From Aotearoamyces nothofagi (taxonomy: Eukaryota; Ascomycota; Leotiomycetes; Leotiales; Tympanidaceae): 64,000 nucleotides of DNA. The position numbers and the translations under genes were made by a program. Shown in pieces: positions 1 to 9,775 of the stretch (the first letter of the stretch is position 1; every line of letters begins with the position of its first letter). Where the stretch lies: assembly GCA_015345905.1 (NCBI GenBank), contig JADDTR010000011.1, positions 434,001-498,000 of the forward strand. Direction: 5' to 3'. Under the pieces are notes generated by a model. It saw only the letters and a list, made by a program, of their open reading frames with translations, was not told the DNA's origin and did no database searches.

Positions 1-266
1 AGCCCAGACCGGCCCCTGCGCAGGCTGTCGGGATCGGGGGGGGGGGGATCCGATCCAGGCTGCTCCATCGCTAAACGCGGTGCGTCTGGGGGACCCTTAG
101 GGGCCTTTAGGGGATCTCTAGGGACCCTTAGGGGCCTTGGACGCTGCACTACAGCCCCGGCGATCCCCGAGCAGTGCAGGATTGCAGGATTGCAGGAATG
201 CCGTGCCGTACGGGCGTACCGTACCGGCCGGTCCAACACTGTTGCCGTCTGCGGCCGGCCGTCACC

Positions 267-320
<54 letters not shown>

Positions 321-505
321 ATCCGCTATCCGCTATCCAGAACACTGCGGTTTCGCCTAGGCGGGTGAAAAGTATCTTACTACCGGATCTCTGGATCAAA
401 ACCACCACCGACGGACTGACACCCTCAACTCTTGTGTTATACACCAACACACCATACACCATACACCATACACCATACACCATACACCATACACCATACA
501 CCAGC
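1..505. repeat. 5' flank with two heptamer microsatellites
   Basis: This stretch has no supportable gene. It holds two runs of 7-bp units. At about 267-338 there are seven CCGCTCT units followed by three CCGCTAT units. At about 441-503 there are roughly eight CACCATA units that end just before the start codon at 506. An 18-bp sequence reading GGGACCCTTAGGGGCCTT occurs twice near 88-107 and 121-138. Open frames across the repeats are low complexity and I do not count them as genes. The second run would lie in the promoter or 5' leader of the gene at 506. Confidence 0.75.
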
Positions 506-1661
506 ATGTCGGCCCGTGGCCAGGAGCATCGTGTCGGCCGGAGACACCCTTCGCCTTCGCCTTCGCCTTCTCGCTCTCGCTCGCGCTCTCCAGCGAGGCA
601 GAGCCGTCATGCGCATCGCGACAGATCGCCTCATCGCCATCACCACCGCCACAGACGTGTTCCCAGGGTCGCAGACGCGCCGAGAGCCCTGCCCTACGAC
701 TCCCGGCAGCTCACAAAGAGGGACTATGCCGTCTTCAGGCCCATGTTTGCCCTCTACCTGGATATCCAGAAAGGCAAGGTCCTAGAGGACCTTGGCGACA
801 CCGAGGCAAAGGGCCGATGGAAGAGCTTCATTGGGAAGTGGTAAGCCCCCTGCATATCTGCCGCTGCGCTGCCTCTTCCAGCACTGCATGGGCTAACGCG
901 TGTGAGGAATCGTGGAGAGCTGGCCGAGGGCTGGTACGAACCTTCAACCCTCCAGAAAGCCATCGCGTCCGCGGGACCGGATGCCGAAGCACGTGATTTC
1001 GGCCGTGACCGGGAAAGGCCGCGGGAGGATCAGAGCAGACGTCCTGCGACGGGCGGGAAAACAAGTCTCGACGAGGTGGAAAGCGACAGCGACGACTCCG
1101 TGGGCCCCGCGCTCCCTGGACAAGAAAGCCGGTCGAGGGGCGCCAGGATGGGTCCGAGTATCCCAAGTCTTCAAGATCTGGAGTTGAAGAGAGGCGAGTT
1201 GTTTTGCTAGAGTCAGGCTGATATAGGCTAATGGTTTGTTAGAAACGGAAGCAGAGGACGGCCTGGAAAGGCGGGATGATATCAGGTTCGAGAGGAAGGC
1301 CGAGCGCAAGAATCAGCAGGAAGCATTAGACCAGCTCGTGCCTCGCGCCGAGGCGGGAACCCGGGAGCGGCAGCTGGAGAAGAAGAAGGAGCTCAACGAG
1401 AAGATGAAGTCCTTCCGAGAAAAGTCTCCGGGGGCCGCCGAGGTGCCCGAGGCCGAGCTCATGGGCGGCGGCGACAGCATCTCGGACTTCAAGAGGCAGA
1501 AGCAGGAGTTCGAGCGCAAGAAGAACGACCGCGAGCTGCGCAAGGACGAGATCCTGCGGGCCCGGGCCGCCGAGAGGGAGGAGAGGCTGGCCGAGTACAG
1601 GGGCAAGGAGGACAAGACCATGGCGATGCTCAAGGCCCTTGCCAAGCAGAATTTCGGATAG
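506..1661 (+). CDS. SR-like nuclear protein, SCI1-like core motif
   Basis: Three exons, 506-840, 907-1193 and 1243-1661, give 346 residues. The N-terminus is rich in Ser/Arg and His (SPSPSPSRSRSRSP, residues about 15-60), as in splicing-related nuclear proteins. A compact core follows: LTKRDYAVFRPMFALYLDIQ, then KGRWKSFIGKW, then NRGELAEGWY. It resembles the motif of plant style cell-cycle inhibitor 1 and its fungal relatives. A GPALPG motif follows an acidic DSDDS stretch, and the last 130 residues are charged helix rich in Arg, Glu and Lys. Intron 1 is GT-AG with a CTAAC branch site. Intron 2 keeps the frame only with a GC donor at 1194-1195 (AGAG/GCGAGT) and the acceptor ending at 1242. 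The family match is from memory of the motif; the biochemical role is unknown. Exon 3 is GC-rich. Confidence 0.7.
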
Positions 1662-2537
1662 AGCCCGGCACAGCGCGGCCTCTGCCCCTATCGGACCTTG
1701 CTGTCCGCGATCCTTGATGGCCTCTGCGAGCGTCACGTCACGTCACGTCACGTCCCGGGGTAGGGGTAGGGGTAGATGCCCGTCCCGGCAGGCGACCCTG
1801 ACCCTGACCTTGCGTGGAGAGGAGAGGAGAGGAGAGGAGAGGAGAGGAGAGGCTGTAGGTAGTCTTGCGAGGCCCGAGGCAACATAGGAGTATGTCCTGC
1901 CTTCTGACCAGAGACTAGAGTGCTTCCCGACTGGAGAACCTCTTACCTTCCTACTGAACCGTCTCCCAGCCAGCCCACCTCCCAAACCAGAAGTATCACA
2001 ACACCACAAGCCCAAGCGCAAGATGCAGATCTGGAGCATAGAATCGCGTACATACACAGATAGATAGACAGATAGACATATAGACAGACAGATAGATACC
2101 ACACACACAGATAGATAGACAGATAGACATATAGACAGATACATCTCCGATCTGCGAGCAAAACCCCAGTCACGACACCGTACCCATCACGATACCCAGA
2201 CGTCTGTCGGTTTTCTACTATTGGTCATCGAGTAGGGGGGATTGGGGGGGGGGCTAGAGCTTTCTACTGCTTGCGGTTCCTTGCGGGGCGGCCGGGTCTG
2301 TTTTGGAGGGCTTGATGTCAAAAACCCTGGCCAGATCCTTGCGAGCGTTGGCCGGATCCAACGGTATCTCGATCTCGATTCATGCATAGCAGAGAGGGCT
2401 CGCTGGCTGCCAGCTGGCCGAGTATTGCATTCATGGCCAGCCTCCATGTGGGGCTGGCTGTCTTATCTCTATTTCCTATCGTTCATCGTAGATACTCTAG
2501 CAGGCCGCTCATCATCGTAGATACTCTAGCAGGCCGC
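1662..2537. repeat. Convergent intergenic region with several simple repeats
   Basis: Both flanking genes end here, so this is shared 3' flank. Visible elements: repeated CACGT steps at about 1730-1755; three GGGGTA units at 1756-1775; a GAGGA run at about 1816-1852; two copies of a GATA/GACA-rich unit of roughly 45-50 bp at about 2050-2145; and a 29-bp direct duplication, 2483-2511 and 2512-2540, whose second copy overlaps the TRL1 stop codon. I see no convincing coding sequence. Confidence 0.7.
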
Positions 2538-5051
2538 TCACCGCGACAGAATGCCGTGCACAGTGCCATCCACAGTAACGCTGCCCTTGATGACTGCCTC
2601 GCCGACGCCCGTCTCTCCTCCGCTGCCGCCCCTAAGCCACTGCTGCAGGAGATCGTTGCTCTCTCTGGGCTTCACGTCGTCCCCTCTTGTCCCAACGGTG
2701 ATGTGGGGGATGGCATTGGCGCTCTCCCACTTCTCGTCGACGATCCGGACCACAATGGCCATGATCCTGTCGCTCCAGACAACCTGTAACAAGAGTCAGC
2801 TACGTCCAAAGGCGGCTGGAGGAGCTACCTACTCGCTCTAGTTGTATTTTGCAGTTACCGAGCTTGTCCTCTGTGCCGCCCGCTGCTGCGTGCAGGCCTC
2901 TATAGCGATCCCATAGCTGGGGGTGCTCCTTGGACGAAGCACGGTGGATTAGCGTCACATGGAACTTCGGTTGCACGCGACGCGTTTGCTGTAGCTGTCT
3001 GAAGAATTCGGCACTCTTGCTGCCTTGGGAGTCAAACGCTGTCTCTAGAGCGTTTAGGATCAGGCTTGTCGGCACTGCCACGGAAATATACTCCAGGGGA
3101 CGTTTCTTGGGCTGTGGGGGTGCCGAGCTGGCAACCTTCTGCTGCGGAAGAATCAGTTCGACATGCTAGACAGCCACAGGAATATTCAACACACCTGGTT
3201 GGGCTTGGATTTTGGTCCGCGAGCAGTAACGTCATGCTTGAGATCCGGGCGGTACTCGCTAAGAGCAAATTTGATGGCTTCGTCGAGGTCTTCACTTGTA
3301 GGCATATCCGTGAAGAGCTTCGGATATAGAGAGTGCAGCTGGCTGACTATAACCTCTAGGTTCTGACGTGACTCTGCCACGGGGTCGAGGTCTATTACAC
3401 CATCAAATCCGTCATCTGGGTTTGAGAATGGTTGTAGAGCCTCGAAGCGATGAATGAAGCCTTCCATGATCCCCGCAACCTTGTTGCCATCGGTGGCAGC
3501 TTGGATTGTCTGATGGTTGTCACCCCGAGAGAACACGCGGTCCCGCGTGACTTGTCGAATCTTATCTAGATCTTGCCTCGAGTGCACAAAGTTAAGAGCG
3601 ACAAGGTGTGCTGTTGCGTGCAAACGGTGGACATCTTCAATTATCTGCTTACGCTCATGTCTCTGCGCATTATTTCTATCGGCAACGACAACTGGTACTT
3701 GCTTTAGCTGGGTAAGAACCTCATTTGTAAATCTCGGTGGTCTGCCTTTGCCAACGATATTGTCATTCTGGACATGTCCCCAGCCAAAGAGCTGTTGAAG
3801 GGCCAGAGCGATCGTAGTCTTCCCACAGCCAATCGTTGCAATTGGGACGAGAATGACATCTTTATAGACTTCATCTGGTGCACCACCAGTTGCCGCATAC
3901 TCTTGACGAATAATATCGGATCCTTTTAGATTCTTCTCCGCCAGAAAGTCGTTCCTCAACTTAATTATGCCGTGGTTCTCGTTGTATGCCTTAGACAATT
4001 CAGGTTCAGCAACAAGACGATGTCTGACATAGAGCAAATATTCTTCAGTAATTTTGACGTGCTTCTTGTATCGAGGCGGCTTTTCAGCAATGAGGGCTTT
4101 GGTGCATTCCCGCCATTGTCGGTACATCAAATAGGGCTCCTCAAACTTGTACTTGAAGAACCAGTCCTGATACGAGCCAGATGCAGATTGTGCCTTACAT
4201 CGTATGACGAAACCTTCCACGTCCCGACCGTTGTAGTGTCCAGTCTCTGCTACCGACTCCAAGAAAGTGCGGACGGTAGAAATATCTTCGTGGACAATGA
4301 ATTCGGTACGTTTAAACCCCCATTCGTCAGCAAACTTCTGGACTTGAGTACCTGGGTATGTTGCAAATTCCGGCACATTGACGTTGATGCCATGCAAATA
4401 CAAGCCAGCGGCGTCCTTTTGGTAGGCGAGAATGTGCTCCTCAAAGTCATCATCACAGAGCTCCGCAACAGCAGTAGCATTTCTTTTCCGTAGCTCTCTT
4501 GCGAAGTCTTGCCGTGTCTTCCCGATAGATTTGAGCTGCCTTTCAACCCATGCTTCTCCCACCGAGGCATGGGTTGGTCCACCATCGCTGCGAGCGCCGG
4601 TCGAATGTTTACTACAGACGAGCAATGAATCATCGGATAGACCACTAATAAATATTATACAGCCATTCTCCTTGAGACTTAGTTCGTAGGGGCCCTTTGT
4701 GTTCTTCACAATGTTGTTCCATTTCGTGTTTTCAACCTCGCCAGTGTTGAAGAACTTGTCATAGCCTCGAATGGCTATTTCTGGCTGGCCACTGCTATTT
4801 TCAGTGGTGAACAGCCCTCTGGCATAAGTGGGCAAGTCGTCACGCCTATAGTCCCATTCTTGAAGGCGCCAGGAGTTCACAACCAGGCTATCCGGGGAGT
4901 TTGCGACTTTAAAGGCCGTCTTCTTACAGCTGAATGCCAATTTTCCAGTATCTTTGTCTTTTTTGGTGTGATCCTCGAGACTGCCAATCAAAGATGCTAT
5001 TTCCTGTACATTCTGAGGAATAAAGGGAGCAACGTTCTGATTCTCCATCAC
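2538..5051 (-). CDS. TRL1: tRNA ligase (fungal tripartite type)
   Basis: Exons on the minus strand are 5051-3195, 3141-2833 and 2783-2538, giving about 803 residues. Fungal Trl1 heals and seals tRNA exons after endonuclease cutting and also joins HAC1-type mRNA. The three modules are visible in order. The N-terminal adenylyltransferase has the lysine motif SLKENGCIIF (Lys about 127). The kinase has a P-loop, ATIGCGKTT, at about 406-413. The C-terminal cyclic phosphodiesterase has two HxT motifs, HVTLIH (about 680) and HITVG (about 749). Both introns have clean consensus ends (CAG/GTGTGT with TTCCGCAG; CGA/GTAGGT with TTACAG). The length fits the family. The start could be either of two adjacent Met codons. 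It is transcribed divergently from the ankyrin gene at 5530 and convergently with the gene at 506. Confidence 0.95.
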
Positions 5052-5529
5052 AGCAGACTACTGTGAAGAGCGAAGAATTGAAGTGGCCGATGCAATGAGA
5101 ATTTGTACAAACGAGCAGATCTGGAAGAATCGCTGCGAAGACCTGAGGCAACAGGGCGATGCCCAAAATATGAAGCTGCACTGATATGACAGTAGCTGTG
5201 AGAACGAGAGCCTTTCAGGGCAGCCCTGGGACCTAGTACCTGGTGTTTATTTAAGAAGTTACTTACACTGACCTGCTTCTCTTCGGAGTAACCAGGCGTC
5301 GCGGTCATAGCGGTCGTACCGGTCGTTTTCATCTCGCGAAAGAATAACTAGACGCTACGGCGCATTAAATATCCTAGTGCGCCTCGCCTCGCGCCCGGTC
5401 AGCCTCGTGGTGGGCACGGTGGGGTAAAATTACGAGCCGAGTAAATATTTCAAATGCCTCTTTCAACTCTGTCAACTCCCTCGACTCGGGCTCCACGTGT
5501 AGCAGAGTGACCTGTTCTGCTTCGGAATC
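5052..5529. promoter_or_regulatory. Divergent intergenic region TRL1 / ankyrin gene
   Basis: These 478 bp separate two outward-facing start codons and so should hold both promoters. I see no supportable coding sequence, repeat array or RNA gene. Assignment as promoter is by position only. Confidence 0.5.
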
Positions 5530-6207
5530 ATGTCTCCGCCTCAAGTAAATCCGTTCCTGCTGGCCGCAGATAATTCACCACAACTGCTGCCTCTCCTACG
5601 CTCCAATCCTGCTCTTGCGTCCTCTCAAGATAATCATGGATATTCATTGGTGCATGCCGCGGCATCATACAACCATCTCGACTTACTGCGCGCCCTCATA
5701 CAGGAACTCAACGTTGACGTAGATCTCAAAGATGAGGATGGAGAGACTGCATTGTTTGTGGTTGAGACTGTCGAGGCTGCTAGGGTCTTGGTGGAAGAGC
5801 TCCATGCAGATACGAGCGTTCGAGGAGAAGAGGAAAAGACCGCTAGGGAAAAGATCGAGGCCGAGGGTGACTTTCCGGAACTTGCTTCATATCTACAGTC
5901 ACTCGAGAATCACAATGGCGGCACGCAGAATAATGGCACAACCAGTGATGTTGGAGCAACTGTTGCGGCTGTAATAGGTCAAGCACCTCCGTTACCTGAC
6001 GGCTTGTCGATTGATGTTGGCACGATAGCACCTGGAGATGTGGGTGACGATGTTGTTGATATGGAACTTCGAAGAAGGATTGAAGAGCTGGCCGCAAGAG
6101 GGGACTTCCAAGGCGAAGAAGGGCAAAGAGAATTAAGAGAGCTCATCATCGAAGCATTACGAGGTCAAGTTAGCGACGAAAGAGAAGTCCGGCAACGAAC
6201 TGGTTGA
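5530..6207 (+). CDS. Small ankyrin-repeat protein
   Basis: A single exon encodes 225 residues. The N-terminal half has two to three ankyrin repeats: DNHGYSLVHAAASYNHLDLL, the DEDGETALFVVE segment, and a weaker N-terminal LLAADNSPQLLPLLRS. The C-terminal part is acidic and helical, with MELRRRIEELAARGDFQGEE near residues 178-197. Size and layout are like small fungal ankyrin proteins such as S. pombe SPCP1E11.10 and, more loosely, the yeast ribosomal chaperone Yar1. I cannot assign a function. The stop codon lies 12 bp from the stop of convergent RPP40, so the 3' UTRs must overlap. Confidence 0.85.
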   Translation: MSPPQVNPFLLAADNSPQLLPLLRSNPALASSQDNHGYSLVHAAASYNHLDLLRALIQELNVDVDLKDEDGETALFVVETVEAARVLVEELHADTSVRGEEEKTAREKIEAEGDFPELASYLQSLENHNGGTQNNGTTSDVGATVAAVIGQAPPLPDGLSIDVGTIAPGDVGDDVVDMELRRRIEELAARGDFQGEEGQRELRELIIEALRGQVSDEREVRQRTG

Positions 6208-6219
6208 GAGGTCTGATTT

Positions 6220-7575
6220 TCAACTCCTCCCGATCTCCCAAAGCATATACTCGCTTGACGCGCCTGGTAGCTTCAATATAGTACAGTCTCTCGAATCTGT
6301 TGATAGGCTCTCATTAAAACCAGACACACTGAACGAAAACCACGTCTGAGCCGTTGCCTCAAGAAGAGTTTGCACGAAGATATTATGCGCCCAAGGCGCA
6401 GACATGAATCCTTCCCAGGTGATCCTGACCAGTTCGACTTCTGGATTTGGGGGTTCGGAGATCGGTGGGGTATATCGAGACAGAAAAGGGTCGATTTTGT
6501 CATTGACATCCAATCTTGGACTTCCTAATGAAATGAGTGAAAGCCATTCATACATCTCCACGGCATAGTCATTGAAATCGTCGGCTGCGTCAGTCGAATC
6601 TATCGGCAATTGTAGTTTAGGCATGTAGACTCTGCTCCCGTCATCTAAAACCGTAGGATGACTTCTAATCACCATGGGGAAGTGCTCCATTAAGGGATCA
6701 GGGGAGAGTTCTTATAAATGTTAGTCAAAAAACCATGGAGCAACATTAGACCAACATACCTTGCGCCGCTAGATTAGTAAATAGCCACGTGACTGGTGTA
6801 GTTAACGCATTTTTGAAAGCGTAGACAATTCGATCAAAGCCTTTCTTGCCGTGTAGCATTGAAGGAAGCCGCAGATTGATTTCAACGACTGCTAGAGTTA
6901 GCAAGGTTATCCACTGGTGATAGAAGGGTCCCCCTCACTCCATCTAGGCCTCGTTCCCCGCTTTCCTTTCACTCCATCCGGTTTTCCTACCAGCCCAGCC
7001 CTCTCGTAGCTTTCCTTCTCAAGGGTCAAAGTTAAGATACCTGGTAGCCATAAAACGTGCATTAGATAGGGGAGCATAGGTTTGTGTATACGGTAAAGGT
7101 TTGCTTACCGTCTTTGAGACTGAATACATTATCAACGCCATGTTTTCCCTCTGAGAGCATCAGAATATTTCCTATAATGTGTAAGCGCCGTGTTCATGTA
7201 GTCATATTAAGGGACTAGAAGGCCGGGAAGATACCTTTTTTGATATACTCGTTGAAGAATTCGCCCTCTACCAATGCTTTCAAAGGAAGGATGACACGTG
7301 AGTACGAAGGGGTTGCGAATCTTGCCGCCAGATCTTCCTTAATGATATCGTACAGCTCCCTAGGTAGGATGAGCTCCACCTAATGAATCGCCTTGTTAGA
7401 CTTGCATCCCCCAACTCTAGCATAGCCAGCATACCTTGTGTACAAACGGAACTCCCAGAATAGCCGCGTACGGCTTCCTTTTCACCGGAGGCTGCTTGGG
7501 ATCCAAGTGTCCCATCGTGCCATGGGTCACGTAACATTTAGACTCCTCCTTCTTGCCACTAGCAAAGTCGAACAT
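6220..7575 (-). CDS. RPP40: Ribonuclease P/MRP subunit Rpp40-like
   Basis: Five minus-strand exons (7575-7435, 7379-7235, 7171-7109, 6891-6760, 6710-6220) keep one frame and give 323 residues. The protein starts MFDFAS and then shows CYVTHGTMGHLDPKQPPVK, a hallmark of the Rpp40 family, followed by YAAILGVPFVHK, LPRELYDIIKEDLA, LSEGKHGVDNVFSL and NLRLPSMLHGKKGFDRIVYA. Rpp40 is a protein subunit of nuclear RNase P, which trims tRNA 5' ends, and of RNase MRP. The last intron has a textbook CTAAC branch site. The third intron is longer (217 nt). A start upstream at 7620 is possible but adds non-family sequence. It shares a 274-bp promoter interval with TRM11. Confidence 0.88.
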
Positions 7576-7849
7576 GATTGCATCAGAGGATTGCAATGAT
7601 CGTACACTTTCTTCAGGCACTCCAGGACCTGTGTGGTTCTGATATCAAAAGAGCTTCTTTAGGCTTAGCTGGAGTTGATCGCGCTAGTGCAGAAGCTTAT
7701 ACTTTTTCGCCGAGGACCCCTGCTACTTGTTTTCGAAATATTTCTATCGGTATTTCAGACAGGACCACGTGACTAGAACTCATGATTGCTGGTCAAATAC
7801 AATTTGTGGAAGCACCCGAGTTAACTCGGTACATCAGGGGTTGAAGGTC
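7576..7849. promoter_or_regulatory. Bidirectional promoter interval RPP40 / TRM11
   Basis: The start codons of RPP40 (7575, minus) and TRM11 (7850, plus) face away from each other across 274 bp. No separate gene fits here. The promoter role is inferred from geometry alone. Both products act on tRNA, which makes shared regulation plausible but unproven. Confidence 0.55.
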
Positions 7850-9316
7850 ATGATGGAGTATATGATTCGATTCATACAGGTGCATGAGACCTTTCGCCTT
7901 GCGGAAATCGAAGCACTCGCGGCGCTTGAAGACATAACGATTGAAGTCCTCTCTTATAGTCCAAGTGTGAGTGCCATTTCCCACTTGAGTTAAGAGTCTG
8001 GGCTCATTTATATAGTCACCTTTCTGTATTGTCAAGCTGGACTCTGAAGATGCTGCGCGCCGCCTTGTCCGACGGAGTATCCTAGCCAAAGGAATTTACG
8101 AGGTATGGGGCAGCGGTTCGTCATATTCGGATCTATATGACAATGTACGAGGCCACTCGCAGCATCTCTGGCCTCTTTACCAGGATGTCACCTTCAAATT
8201 TATTGTCGATTCATTTCAAGGTTCCAGAAGTACCACTGAACAGGGGAAATTGATCGAGCAATTCCGCTTTCTAGGATTCAAAGGCCGTATCAGGATGAAG
8301 AACCCCGAGCAAACATTTTGCATATTAGAAGAGTGGCAGTTTGATGCTGCTGCTCTTGGTATCTTCGAACCTCAGTCGGTGCATCTTGGCCGTTTAATCG
8401 GAGGCACGGATCGGGATGCCATAGTAAAGTATGATCTTAAAAAAAGGAAGTACATAAGTACTACCTCGATGGACTCCGAGCTTGCTCTGGTCACTGCGAA
8501 CATTTCTCTTGCTGCACCAGGCAAACTATTTTACGATCCTTTCGTGGGCACTGGTAGCTTTCCTGTGGCATGCGCCCATTTCGGTGCTATGGCCTGGGGA
8601 AGTGATATTGATGGACGAAGTATCAGAGGAAAGGGCAAGACTAATCTCTTCAGCAACTTCGTCCAATATGATCTTATAAACCAATTCGGGGATAGTTTCG
8701 TTGCAGATCTCACCAATTCGCCCCTGAGGGCGGTGAGGCTATTCGACGGTATTGTTTGTGATCCTCCATACGGTGTTCGAGAGGGTCTCAAGGTGCTTGG
8801 TAATAGAGATCCTACGAAACCAAAGGGCCCAGTCTACGTGGACGGGATTGCCCACCATTTGTAAGTACCCATCTATGCGGCCTTTGAAAGTAGAAACCTA
8901 ATCATATCATAGGCAGAAAGGGTATATACACCCAAAGCGGCCGTACGGCTTTCTTGCCATGCTTGACGATATCCTGGATTTTGCAGCGCTCTCCCTGGTG
9001 GAGAATGGCCGGCTGTCTTTCTGGATGCCAACGTCAAATGAGAAAGATGAGGAGATACTTCCACCTACGCATCCTTGCCTCGAAATAAAGAGCGTTTGCA
9101 CGCAAAGCTTCAATAAATGTAGGTCTAAATTAGCCATTTAGAATATATTTTACTAATCCAGTTTTAGGGTCGAGACGGCTTATCACATATAGGCGATTGT
9201 TAGATGCTGAGGTCCCGGCAAGTGCAGTTCGCGAAAGGAGAGATCAGACGGTTGGCGGTAGTGTAGATGACCTCAATCCTTTTCGAAAAAGGTATTTTGA
9301 AGGATTTAAAGATTAA
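7850..9316 (+). CDS. TRM11: tRNA (guanine-10-N2)-methyltransferase catalytic subunit
   Basis: Exons 7850-7966, 8016-8860, 8913-9118 and 9168-9316 give 438 residues. Trm11, with Trm112, makes m2G at position 10 of tRNAs. The N-terminal THUMP-like half starts MMEYMIRFIQVHETFRLAEI. The methyltransferase half shows the SAM-binding motif FYDPFVGTGSFPVA, the SDIDGR segment and the catalytic motif FDGIVCDPPYGVREGLKV (DPPY). The C-terminus has LPPTHPCLEIKSVCTQSFNK and SRRLITYRR. All introns have GT-AG ends; the one at 9119-9167 has a CTAAT branch site. Met 1 and Met 2 are adjacent, so the start is uncertain by one codon. Confidence 0.94.
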
Positions 9317-9775
9317 AATTGTCTTTATACGTCTCCCGCGGGATATCAAATCCAATGAGTGATATGCCACATGTCATAAGTGAACTAAGAACCAAGGGCC
9401 GGCTTTCCCATAAGATCTTCTTGGCTTTTCATCATAGCTGGTGATTCCCCGGAAGTGAAATATCAAACTCGCCCATACGTCTCCTGACGTATAGCATCTA
9501 AAACGCCTTGGTTAAAGCTGCCTGCTCTGCAGTAGTAACAACTAAAATGAATAAAAATGAACCTTTGAAAGCTTCCCTTCGTGCTTCGAATCTCCAAGTC
9601 ACTCCTGTTTGAGCGAATAATCTTCCTCCATGCTCTACTGCTTTCCTAGCTGCGGATATTTCCACCTAGAGATGACATGCCCATATTATTTCACTGACAA
9701 CGAGAAGTAAAGTGCGCCCCAGTATCATGGTTATACATAATAATGCAAGGTAGGCACTCAAACTGGGCATGGCCT
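9317..9775. other. Convergent intergenic region
   Basis: This is the 3' flank of TRM11 and of the minus-strand gene ending at 9776. It is AT-rich, with no coding sequence, RNA gene or tandem array that I can support. Confidence 0.5.

Noticed and set aside
137-505. N-terminal extension of the SR-like protein through the heptamer repeats.
   Set aside because: The added residues translate microsatellites; Met at 506 directly begins the conserved SR/His-rich part.
1756-1775. GGGGTA units as an internal telomere remnant.
   Set aside because: Only three units and not the TTAGGG unit usual in filamentous ascomycetes; kept only as a G-rich repeat.
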